NCBI GenBank assembly: GCA_052379845.1
Contig: JBQTCF010000009.1
Direction: 5' to 3' (one strand)
DNA: 64,000 nucleotides
Source of the DNA: Roseinatronobacter sp052379845
Lineage (GTDB): Bacteria > Pseudomonadota > Alphaproteobacteria > Rhodobacterales > Rhodobacteraceae
Shown here piece after piece: positions 23,524-31,472 of the stretch. The notes below the pieces were generated by a model. That model searched no databases and was not told where the DNA came from. It saw only the letters and a list, made by a program, of their open reading frames with translations. The first letter of the stretch is position 1; each line of letters opens with the position of its first letter. A program made the translations under genes and the position numbers.

Positions 23524-24321
23524 CTACTGAAACGCGGCGCAAGGGTCGGGGCGGGGGTGTGGGGCGGTGACGATATGGACATCATGGGGCGGGGCGTGCG
23601 TTGCAGTTTCGAACTGGCCGACCGCCAGAATGTCCAGCGCCGGTTCGGCCCGTGCAAGAAGCGCGGGCGCGCCCCAATCCGTGCGGGTATGGCCGGTGCC
23701 CGCAATGACCACCACAGGGCCGCCGGTTGCGCGGTATGCGTCAAGCGCCGCTGCGGCCAGCATGGCATCGCGCAGGCGTTGTATGTCCACCATCGCGGGC
23801 AGCAAGCTGTCGGGCAGGGCGTCGCAATGCGCACGCGCCTGCAACGCTTCGCGCGTGGTCTGCTGGTCATCGGGCAGGGGCCTGTCCAACCCAAAACGCG
23901 CGCCATCCCCGCCAAAGACCTGAAGCAGCGGTTGCCCCATCGCGGCGCGCGCGGCATCGCGCGGCAGACCAGCGCCGAAAATTGCGGCCTGCGGGGCGGC
24001 GGTAAATAACGGGTAATACATGGCAAAATCTGGCCACCCGGAAGTGTCCCAGTCCAAAGCCGCCTGAAGGGCTGTCTGATCCTTGCGCAAATCCGGTGTC
24101 ACCCGTGCGGCCTGCGCTTCGGTGAGCATTTCGAACACCAGTGCGGCGGGGCGAATAGCCGTTATTCCGTCGGACTGGTTTTGGTGGTGCAGCGGGTTGT
24201 CATGCACCTCGCCCAGGAACACGATATCGGCCCGTGGCAGGTCGCGCAGGTTTTCAAGCGCGGAGGGCTGCGCCATGACTGGCGCAACCACAAGACCTGC
24301 CGCAAGGATGTACCTTTTCAT
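23524..24321 (-). CDS. ChaN-family lipoprotein-like protein
   Basis: A 265-residue protein with an N-terminal export signal (MKRYILAAGLVVAPVMA). The family hallmark IVFLGEVHDNPLHHQNQ is near residues 33-50, with AGTGHTRTDWGAPALL near the C-terminus. ChaN-like proteins bind haem and are linked to iron uptake in some species. There is no lipobox cysteine, so this one is probably periplasmic rather than a lipoprotein. Its start overlaps the rpoH2 stop by four bases, linking it to the stress sigma factor transcript. Confidence 0.8.
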   Translation of the reverse strand: MKRYILAAGLVVAPVMAQPSALENLRDLPRADIVFLGEVHDNPLHHQNQSDGITAIRPAALVFEMLTEAQAARVTPDLRKDQTALQAALDWDTSGWPDFAMYYPLFTAAPQAAIFGAGLPRDAARAAMGQPLLQVFGGDGARFGLDRPLPDDQQTTREALQARAHCDALPDSLLPAMVDIQRLRDAMLAAAALDAYRATGGPVVVIAGTGHTRTDWGAPALLARAEPALDILAVGQFETATHAPPHDVHIVTAPHPRPDPCAAFQ

Positions 24322-25196
24322 GTCAGGAAGTGAAGCACTTCGCGCGACTGGGTTTCAAGGGCTTTGCGCATTTTCTTGAACGCGGCCGATTCAAGCTGGC
24401 GGATGCGTTCCTTGGACAGGCCCATTTCCTGCCCCAGCGATTCAAGCGTGCGCGGATCAGGGCGCAGTTTGCGTTCGCGCAAAATGAACCTTTCGCGTTC
24501 GGTCAGCGTTTGCATGGCGGCCAGCAGCCATTCACGCAATTGCGCCGTGTCATGCGCAAGCTCGACCCCGATGCTGGCCTGTTCGCTGTCATCTTCCAGA
24601 ACATCAATCCATTCGCGCCCGTCTTCATCGCTGGATTGGGTGGCGTTCAGCGAATAGTCCGACCCCGAAAGCCGCCCTTCCATCATTTCTACATCATGCA
24701 ACGGCACCCCCACTTCCCGAGAGATCAGTTCGCGCAACTGGTGCGGGTCCAGCTGCTCGCCGCGCGACTGGGCTTCGCGTTCAAATTTGGCCTGCACCCG
24801 GCGCAGGTTGAAAAACAGTGATTTCTGACTGGATGTGGACCCGGTGCGCACCATGGACCAGTTGCGCATCACATAATCCTGAATGCTGGCCTTGATCCAC
24901 CACACGGCATAAGTTGAAAAGCGCACGCCGCGGTCAGGGTCGAACTTGTCGGCCGCCTTCATCAGGCCAAGGCCCGCTTCCTGAATAAGGTCATTCATCG
25001 GTGCGCCATAGCGGCGGAACCGCGCGGCCATAGAAATGGCCAGCCGCATATAGGCCGTGATAAGGCGGTGCAGGGCCGCTTCGTCGCGGTGGTCGCGCCA
25101 GGCATAGGCCAGTTGCAATTCGGTCTCAGCGTCCAGAAGTTCGGCCTTCATGGCCTGACGGGACATTGTGCGATCATCTGAATAGTCCAGCGCCAT
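24318..25196 (-). CDS. rpoH2: RNA polymerase heat-shock/oxidative-stress sigma factor RpoH2
   Basis: A 292-residue sigma-32-type factor. Region 2 contains the RpoH stretch LITAYMRLAISMAARFRRYG...DLIQEAGLGLMKAADKFDPDRG and VWWIKASIQDYVMRNWSMVR; region 4 contains LTERERFILRERKL and SKERIRQLE. The N-terminus is like the RpoHII paralogue of Rhodobacter rather than RpoHI, so a role in singlet-oxygen and heat response is likely. AGGGGG lies six bases before the ATG. Confidence 0.9.
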   Translation of the reverse strand: MALDYSDDRTMSRQAMKAELLDAETELQLAYAWRDHRDEAALHRLITAYMRLAISMAARFRRYGAPMNDLIQEAGLGLMKAADKFDPDRGVRFSTYAVWWIKASIQDYVMRNWSMVRTGSTSSQKSLFFNLRRVQAKFEREAQSRGEQLDPHQLRELISREVGVPLHDVEMMEGRLSGSDYSLNATQSSDEDGREWIDVLEDDSEQASIGVELAHDTAQLREWLLAAMQTLTERERFILRERKLRPDPRTLESLGQEMGLSKERIRQLESAAFKKMRKALETQSREVLHFLT

Positions 25197-25266
25197 GTCT
25201 ACCCCCTGTTGGTTCTGATCTATGCTTGTCTTACGTTGCGAAGCTACATCTGGTTCACTTCTTTAG

Positions 25267-25280
25267 TCACGAATGCGTGA
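25267..25280. promoter_or_regulatory. Inverted repeat between rpoH2 and comM
   Basis: TCACG-AATG-CGTGA, a perfect 5-base-arm palindrome in the 152-base divergent region. It lies 71 bases upstream of the rpoH2 start codon. It may be an operator, or chance. Confidence 0.25.
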
Positions 25281-25348
25281 TGATCAGCGTTAACCAATCC
25301 TAAACACCTAAACGTTAACCATGAATTCGGGTGGCGTCGGGTGTAGCG

Positions 25349-26872
25349 ATGGTGGCACGGGCATTTACAGTTGCGTTTGAAGGGATCGAGGCCCGTCTGG
25401 TCGAGGTGCAATGCGCCGTCTCGCCGGGGTTGCCATCGTTCCAGATTGTGGGCCTGCCCGACAAGGCCGTATCGGAAGCCCGCGAAAGGGTGCGCGCGGC
25501 GCTGTCGGCCTTGTCGGTTGCCCTGCCGTCTAAGCGGATTACCATCAACCTGTCGCCTGCGGACCTGCCCAAGGAAGGGTCGCATTTCGACCTGCCCATC
25601 GCCATGGCCCTGTTGGCCGCGCTGGACATCATCCCGCGCGAGGATGTGGCCGACACTGTGGCGCTTGGGGAATTGTCGCTTGACGGGGCCTTGGTTGCGG
25701 TTCTGGGGGCCTTGCCTGCCGCGATGGCCGCAGCCGAAGGGGGCCATACCCTGTTTTGCCCCGCCGCCTGTGGCCCGGAAGCCGCATGGGTTGATGCAAC
25801 GCGCGTATTTGCCCCCGCAACGCTGGCGCAGGTTATCCGCCATTTCTCAGGACAAGCCCCCCTGACGCCCGCCAAACCCGGCGAGGTTGTGCGCGATCAC
25901 GGACAGCGCGACCTGTTCGATGTGAAAGGGCAGGAACGCGCCAAGCGTGCGCTGGAAATTGCAGCCGCGGGGCGGCACCATATGCTTATGGTGGGCACAC
26001 CGGGGTCGGGCAAGTCCATGTTGGCCGCCCGTCTGCCCGGTATCCTGCCGCCCCTTTCCCCGGCTGAGGCGCTGGAGACATCAATGATCCAGTCCATTGC
26101 GGGGTTGTTGGAACAGGGCGGCATTTCGCGCACGCGCCCGTTTCGTGAACCCCATCATACGGCGTCAGTCGCTGCCATTGTCGGCGGGGGCAAAGGGGCG
26201 AAACCGGGCGAAATATCACTGGCCCATAACGGGGTGTTGTTTCTGGACGAATTGCCGGAATTCCCGCGTATGGTTCTGGAAACCCTGCGCCAACCCATTG
26301 AAACCGGCGAAGTGGTGGTGGCACGCGCGAATGCGCATATCCGCTATCCCTGCCGGTTTCTTCTGGTGGCAGCGGCCAACCCCTGCAAATGCGGGTATAT
26401 GTCCGAACCTGCGCGGGCCTGCGCGCGCGCGCCCGGCTGCGGTGACGACTATATGGGCCGCATTTCAGGCCCGCTGATGGACCGGTTCGACCTGCGCGTT
26501 GAAGTGCCGCCTGTGTCCTATAGCGATTTGGACCTGCCGCCGTCCGGCGACAGTTCGGCCATCGTTGCAGCGCGCGTTGCACAGGCGCGGGCACGGCAGG
26601 CCGCGCGTTTTGCCGCCTATGACGGGATGCGCGTGAATGCGGATATGGAAGGCACGCTTCTGGAAGAGATGGCGCGCCCTGACACGGAAGGCCGCGCCTT
26701 GCTGCGGCATGCTGCGGACCGTTTCGGGTTGACGGCGCGCGCCTATCACCGGCTGTTGCGCGTGGCGCGCACCATTGCCGACCTTGAGGGGGCCGACACT
26801 GTGCGCGCGCCCCACATGGCCGAGGCGATCAGCTATCGTGTGATGGGCGCGGCGGAAGTTGTTGGTGTATGA
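25349..26872 (+). CDS. comM: YifB/ComM-family AAA ATPase
   Basis: A 507-residue Mg-chelatase-like AAA protein. It has an N-terminal Lon-protease-like fold domain (ARAFTVAFEGIEARLVEVQ), Walker A GTPGSGKSML, Walker B VLFLDELPEF and a cysteine-bearing insertion (NPCKCGYMSEPARACARAPGC). ComM is a hexameric helicase that drives branch migration during natural transformation. ATG at 25349 fits the family better than the upstream GTG. Its end overlaps the convergent esterase gene by 44 bases. Confidence 0.92.
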   Translation: MVARAFTVAFEGIEARLVEVQCAVSPGLPSFQIVGLPDKAVSEARERVRAALSALSVALPSKRITINLSPADLPKEGSHFDLPIAMALLAALDIIPREDVADTVALGELSLDGALVAVLGALPAAMAAAEGGHTLFCPAACGPEAAWVDATRVFAPATLAQVIRHFSGQAPLTPAKPGEVVRDHGQRDLFDVKGQERAKRALEIAAAGRHHMLMVGTPGSGKSMLAARLPGILPPLSPAEALETSMIQSIAGLLEQGGISRTRPFREPHHTASVAAIVGGGKGAKPGEISLAHNGVLFLDELPEFPRMVLETLRQPIETGEVVVARANAHIRYPCRFLLVAAANPCKCGYMSEPARACARAPGCGDDYMGRISGPLMDRFDLRVEVPPVSYSDLDLPPSGDSSAIVAARVAQARARQAARFAAYDGMRVNADMEGTLLEEMARPDTEGRALLRHAADRFGLTARAYHRLLRVARTIADLEGADTVRAPHMAEAISYRVMGAAEVVGV

Positions 26873-27746
26873 AGTCCGCACAATCGCGCAGGGCCTTGCG
26901 CGCCTCGGGCAACCAGCCATGGAAATACTGCCACACATGGGGCAGATTGCCCCATTCCTGCACAGTGACAGTGCCCCCGAAGCTGCGCAGATGCGTGGCC
27001 ATGCGCAGGCTGTCATCGCGCAGGATTTCGCGCCGTGCCACCTGAATCAACACAGGCGGCGCCTTTGTGAAGGACCCAAACAGCGGCGAGATGCGCGGGT
27101 CGGATGCCTCGGCCCCTTGCAGGACCCGCTGGCGCAGCTGTTCCAGCCGCTGCACCGGCAACAATATCTCGCTGGCGGCATTGGTGCGGATGGACACGCC
27201 CGACAATGTCAGGTCCGTGAAGGGTGAAAACGCAAACACGCAGGCCGGACGTGGCGCGCGGGTGCTGCACAGATGGGCCAGCAGCGCCAGCGCCAGCCCG
27301 CCCCCCGCAGAATCGCCGCCCAGCACAATGCGCGCCGGGTCGTGGCCGCGCGCAACAAGGGCCTGCCACACCGCCAGCGCATCGTCAAAGGCCGCTGGAA
27401 ACGGGTGTTCGGGGGCCAGACGGTAGTCGGGCAGGCAGGTTTCATACCCTGTCTTGCGCGTCAGAAAAGCCGCGAGCGCCGCATGGGTGCGCGGGCTGCC
27501 CATGACATAGCCGCCCCCGTGGAAATACAGCACCACAGGGTCGGTGGTTGCGGGCCGCGCGCTCCATAGCGCGGGCACTTGCCCCAACTGGTCGGGCACA
27601 AAGCCCGTCCAGGGCCGCCCGCGGGCATTCAGCCACGCGCCACGTTCAAACCAGCGCCGCGCGGCAATGCTGTCGGGCTGGCGCGCCAGTGACCGGCGCG
27701 CGGCATGGCGCAGGAAGACACGCAGCGCCTTGAGCTGCCAGCTCAT
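26829..27746 (-). CDS. Alpha/beta hydrolase, hormone-sensitive-lipase family esterase
   Basis: A 305-residue esterase with the oxyanion motif HGGGYVMGS, nucleophile elbow GGDSAGGGLALALL, and a late His in WGNLPHVWQYF. Family IV carboxylesterases cleave short acyl esters; the physiological substrate is unknown. It follows gshB with a four-base overlap on the same strand and converges with comM. Confidence 0.9.
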   Translation of the reverse strand: MSWQLKALRVFLRHAARRSLARQPDSIAARRWFERGAWLNARGRPWTGFVPDQLGQVPALWSARPATTDPVVLYFHGGGYVMGSPRTHAALAAFLTRKTGYETCLPDYRLAPEHPFPAAFDDALAVWQALVARGHDPARIVLGGDSAGGGLALALLAHLCSTRAPRPACVFAFSPFTDLTLSGVSIRTNAASEILLPVQRLEQLRQRVLQGAEASDPRISPLFGSFTKAPPVLIQVARREILRDDSLRMATHLRSFGGTVTVQEWGNLPHVWQYFHGWLPEARKALRDCADFIHQQLPPRPSHDS

Positions 27747-28687
27747 GGGGCGCGTTTGCCCTCAATGGCCAGCCAGATCAGTTCGGCCCCGTTCGTGCCG
27801 TCAAACCGTTCCAGTTCCTGCAGGCCAGTGGGCGAGGTGACGTTGATTTCAGTCAGGTAATCGCCGATCACGTCAATGCCCACGAAAATCTGTCCCTTTT
27901 CGCGCAGCAGCGGGCCAATGGCCGCACAGATTTCGTGGTCACGCTGTGTCAGCGCCACTTTTTCCGGGCGTCCGCCCACATGCATGTTGGACCGCGTTTC
28001 CCCATCGGCGGGCACCCGGTTGATGGCCCCGATCGGCGCGCCGTCAACCAAAATGATGCGCTTGTCGCCCTTCGCCACTGCAGGCAGGTATTTTTGCACG
28101 ATCAGCGGTTCCCGGCTGATGCCGGTGAACAATTCATGCAGCGATGCAAGATTGCGGTCATTGGGGTCCAGCCGGAACACCCCGGCCCCCCCGTTGCCAT
28201 AAAGCGGCTTGAGGATGACATCACCATGCGCGGCCTTGAAATCGCGGATGCTGGCCAGATCGCGCGCAATCATCGTGGGGGGCGTCAGGTCGGGGAATTG
28301 CAGCACCAGCAGTTTTTCGGGGTAGTTTCGCACCCAGAACGGGTCATTGACCACCAGCGTTGACGGGTGGATCATGTCGAGCAGATGCGTTGTCGTGATA
28401 TAGCCCATATCAAACGGGGGGTCTTGTCGCAGCCACACGACATCAACATTTGCCAGATCCAGCAGTTCTGCCGCCCCCTTGGTCACATGCGCGCCGCTGA
28501 CTGCCTGAACCGTAATGGGGTGGGCCAGTGCGTGAACGCGCCCTTCGCGGAAAACCAGCTTGTCGGGCGTGTAGTAGAATAGTTCATGCCCGCGCGCCTG
28601 TGCTTCCAGCGCAATGCGGAATGTGCTGTCAGCCGTGATATTGACCGCCTCGATCGGGTCCATTTGAAAAGCCACGCGTAACGACAC
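27743..28687 (-). CDS. gshB: Glutathione synthetase
   Basis: A 314-residue ATP-grasp enzyme joining gamma-glutamylcysteine and glycine. Motifs are RVAFQMDPIEAVNI at the N-terminus, LKPLYGNGGAGVF (ATP loop) and INVTSPTGLQELERF near the end. The start is the GTG at 28687: AGGGGG lies six bases upstream and the family begins at this point, whereas the longer reading frame starts in unrelated sequence. Confidence 0.94.
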   Translation of the reverse strand: MSLRVAFQMDPIEAVNITADSTFRIALEAQARGHELFYYTPDKLVFREGRVHALAHPITVQAVSGAHVTKGAAELLDLANVDVVWLRQDPPFDMGYITTTHLLDMIHPSTLVVNDPFWVRNYPEKLLVLQFPDLTPPTMIARDLASIRDFKAAHGDVILKPLYGNGGAGVFRLDPNDRNLASLHELFTGISREPLIVQKYLPAVAKGDKRIILVDGAPIGAINRVPADGETRSNMHVGGRPEKVALTQRDHEICAAIGPLLREKGQIFVGIDVIGDYLTEINVTSPTGLQELERFDGTNGAELIWLAIEGKRAP

Positions 28688-28857
28688 GCCATCCCCCTGT
28701 TGCAACTTCGGCCCCAATGGCCCTTCGGGGCCATAGATGGCCCAAGGCGCGCTGTGATGCAAGCGATGCCGCGCTTATGCGCGCCGTCATTGTCGGGTGG
28801 CTTGCCCCGCAGGGGCGGCATTCCGCACGCCCCGGTGGCGCCGTTTTGCGCCCGTCG

Positions 28858-29214
28858 TCATGCGCACAGCGCGTTTTCCAGTCGCGCCACCTGTCCCGTG
28901 GCATTGACAACCGCCACATCAAACCGTGACGGCGTCAGTTGTCCTTGTGCGCAGGTTCCAAGATATTGTGCAGCTGTCATGAACAGACGTTCAATCTGGC
29001 TTGCGCCGATCCGCGCCGCCGCCCCCTCGAAGCTGCGGCTTTTCTTGACCTCGATGAAGACAACTTCCGCATCGCGGGACATGACAAGGTCCAATTCGCC
29101 CCGTTGGCCCCGCCAGCGCCGCGCCAGCAAGTGGTAGCCCGCATCCAGATACGCGCGCATCACGCAGTCTTCTGCGGCAAGCCCTGCATGGTAATTGCGT
29201 TTTGCCTGTGTCAT
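28858..29214 (-). CDS. yraN: YraN family protein (UPF0102)
   Basis: A 118-residue predicted endonuclease-like protein with the Holliday-junction-resolvase-like fold: the GLAAEDCVMRAYLDAGYHLLARRWRG helix and ELDLVMSRDAEVVFIEVKK with conserved E-x-D...E-x-K. Biochemical role is unsettled. Its start overlaps the rsmI stop by four bases, the usual rsmI-yraN pairing. Confidence 0.92.
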   Translation of the reverse strand: MTQAKRNYHAGLAAEDCVMRAYLDAGYHLLARRWRGQRGELDLVMSRDAEVVFIEVKKSRSFEGAAARIGASQIERLFMTAAQYLGTCAQGQLTPSRFDVAVVNATGQVARLENALCA

Positions 29215-30146
29215 TGTGCCTTCCCCTTGGCCAGTGCCGCCTGATAAACGACCCTGCGTTGCAGCCCCAGATCCGCAGTCACCCGCGCCACCGCTTCCTT
29301 CAGTGTCATTTCACCAAGCGCCTTTGTCAGGGCTGCGTCCAGATCATCAGCTGATGCCGTGACAGCCGCCCCGCGGTCAATCACCAACGCGATTTCCCCT
29401 TTTAGCGTGCGCGCTGCCAGTTCTGACACCATTTCGCCCAGCGTCATGCGCAGCACCTCCTGATGTTTTTTGGTCATCTCGCGGCATAAGGCCGCTTGTC
29501 GGTCCTTTCCCATAACCTCGCATAATTCATTTAAGAATCGATGAATGCGCTTTGGGGATTCATAAAATATCAGTGTTGCCGGAATGGCTGCCGCTTCGGT
29601 CAACACTTGTTGGCGCGCGCTGGCTTGCGCGGGTGCGAAGCCCATGAAACAAAAACGGTCGCTGGGCAGTCCTGCCAGCGTCAGCGCGGCCAGCACCGCA
29701 GAGGGGCCGGGCGCGCTGTGCAGAGCGTGGCCCTGTGCGACCACTTCTCGCGCCAGTTGAAAGCCTGGATCGGCCACCAGCGGGGTGCCGGCCTCGGATG
29801 CATAGACGATTGATTTGCCTGCCTCCAGCGCTGCGATGATGCGCGGGCGCATGGCTGCGCCATTATGGTCATGATAGGCCAAAACAGGGCGGCCATTGGC
29901 TGGAATCCCATGAATTTCCATAAGCTTGCGCAGCGATCTTGTATCTTCTGCGGCCAGCATGTCCGCCCCTGCCAGCAGGTCCAGTGCGTGCAGCGTGATG
30001 TCGCGCGCCGCCCCGATGGGCGTTGCGATCAGGTGCAGTCCGGGCGGAACGGGACGCGCATGGCGCGCCGCATGCGCGTTCAGGGGGGGCGTTGTCGCGT
30101 TGTCGTCCGGGGTATGGTCGGGGCTGGGCATTAACAGGTATTTCAT
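29211..30146 (-). CDS. rsmI: 16S rRNA (cytidine1402-2'-O)-methyltransferase
   Basis: A 311-residue SAM-dependent tetrapyrrole-methylase-fold enzyme. Motifs are GLHLIATPIGAARDITLHAL, AEDTRSLRKLM, EAGTPLVADPG, GPSAVLAALTLAGLPSDRF and FYESPKRIHRFL. It modifies C1402 in the ribosomal decoding centre. The start at 30146 gives an N-terminal extension of about 30 residues; an internal start is possible. Confidence 0.94.
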   Translation of the reverse strand: MKYLLMPSPDHTPDDNATTPPLNAHAARHARPVPPGLHLIATPIGAARDITLHALDLLAGADMLAAEDTRSLRKLMEIHGIPANGRPVLAYHDHNGAAMRPRIIAALEAGKSIVYASEAGTPLVADPGFQLAREVVAQGHALHSAPGPSAVLAALTLAGLPSDRFCFMGFAPAQASARQQVLTEAAAIPATLIFYESPKRIHRFLNELCEVMGKDRQAALCREMTKKHQEVLRMTLGEMVSELAARTLKGEIALVIDRGAAVTASADDLDAALTKALGEMTLKEAVARVTADLGLQRRVVYQAALAKGKAQ

Positions 30147-30255
30147 CCTTGGGTGGCATAACCGCGCTGTAAGCGGCTGGGGTCGTTTACTTCATGGTTG
30201 CACTTGCTTAGTGTGTGGCGCAAGCAAAGTCGATGCAAGCGGGGAGTGGTCTTTG

Positions 30256-31443
30256 ATGCGAAACCTTCTTTCAGGGAATTCCGGCTGGTCTGGCCCAAGG
30301 CGCGGCTTTCTGGCAGCGGCTGCGGCGTTGGTGCTGGTCGCCTGTGACATGCCCGCAGGCCCGCTTGCAGGCGGGCCAAGCGTTGACACGCGCCGTCCGG
30401 TTACAGTTGCGCTATTGGTGCCCGGCGGCACTGGCGATGAGGGGCGACAGGTCCTTGCGCAAAGTCTTGAGAACGCGGCGCGCCTTGCAGTTGCAGACCT
30501 TCAGGGGGCGCAGATCGATTTGCGCGTGTACCAGACTGGTGGCAATGCTGATCGCGCCGCGCAGGTGGCCAGGCAAGCGGTCACTGATGGGGCGGGTATC
30601 ATCATCGGCCCGCTTTTTGCTGATTCGGCAACGGCGGTGGGGCGTGCTGTGGCCGGGTCGGGCGTGAATGTTCTGAGTTTTTCCAACAATCCCGCTGCGG
30701 CAGGGCAAAATGTGTTCCTGCTTGGCCCGACATTTGAAAACACTGCCACACGGCTGATGTCCTATGCCGCCGCGCAGGGCAAGGGCCGCGTCATGCTGAT
30801 CTCGGAACAGAACCTGTCCGGTCAGGTGGCAGAGGCCGCGGTGCGCGCAGCGGCTGCGCGCAGTGACGCCAGCCTTGTGGCCACGCAATCCTATGCGTTT
30901 TCGCAACAAGGGGTGGTTGATGCGCTGCCGCGCATTGCGTCTGCGGCGCGGTCCTCGGGGGCGCAGACAGTGTTGATGACGGCAGGTTCCGAAGGGGCCT
31001 TGCCCATGCTGGCAGAACTGTTGCCGCAAAACGGACTGTCGCGCGAGAATTTCCAGTATATGGGCTTGACGCGGTGGGACATTCCGCCTGCAACGCTGCA
31101 GTTGCGCGGCATTCAGGGGGGGTGGTTCACGCTGCCAGACCCGGCATTGAGCAGCCGGTTTGACGCGCGCTATGCCGCCGCCTATGGCGATGCGCCCCAT
31201 CCCGTGGCCAGCCTTGCCTATGATGGTATTGCCGCTGTCGGTGCCTTGTTGCGCCAAGGCGGCGCCGATGCGCTAAGCGCGGCGCGGCTGACACAGGGTC
31301 AGGGGTTTGTCGGGGTCAGCGGGGTGTTCCGCCTGCGGCCCGATGGTATGAATGAACGCGGCCTTGCCATTGCCGAAGTGCGCGAGCAGGGCACGGTCAT
31401 CATCAGCCCCGCGCCGCGCAGCTTTGGCGGGGTCGGGTTCTGA
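30256..31443 (+). CDS. LpoA-like penicillin-binding protein activator lipoprotein
   Basis: A 395-residue lipoprotein. The lipobox LVAC follows a twin-arginine-like n-region and hydrophobic stretch (RRGFLAAAAALVLVAC). The mature part is a type I periplasmic-binding fold (VTVALLVPGGTGDEGRQVLAQSLENAARLAV), as in the LpoA C-terminal domain that activates PBP1A. The alternative is a solute-binding protein of an amino acid transporter. It is divergent from rsmI-yraN, the same neighbourhood as lpoA in gammaproteobacteria. Confidence 0.82.
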   Translation: MRNLLSGNSGWSGPRRGFLAAAAALVLVACDMPAGPLAGGPSVDTRRPVTVALLVPGGTGDEGRQVLAQSLENAARLAVADLQGAQIDLRVYQTGGNADRAAQVARQAVTDGAGIIIGPLFADSATAVGRAVAGSGVNVLSFSNNPAAAGQNVFLLGPTFENTATRLMSYAAAQGKGRVMLISEQNLSGQVAEAAVRAAAARSDASLVATQSYAFSQQGVVDALPRIASAARSSGAQTVLMTAGSEGALPMLAELLPQNGLSRENFQYMGLTRWDIPPATLQLRGIQGGWFTLPDPALSSRFDARYAAAYGDAPHPVASLAYDGIAAVGALLRQGGADALSAARLTQGQGFVGVSGVFRLRPDGMNERGLAIAEVREQGTVIISPAPRSFGGVGF

Positions 31444-31472
31444 GCGACACACAAACCACCAAGGGGCCGCAA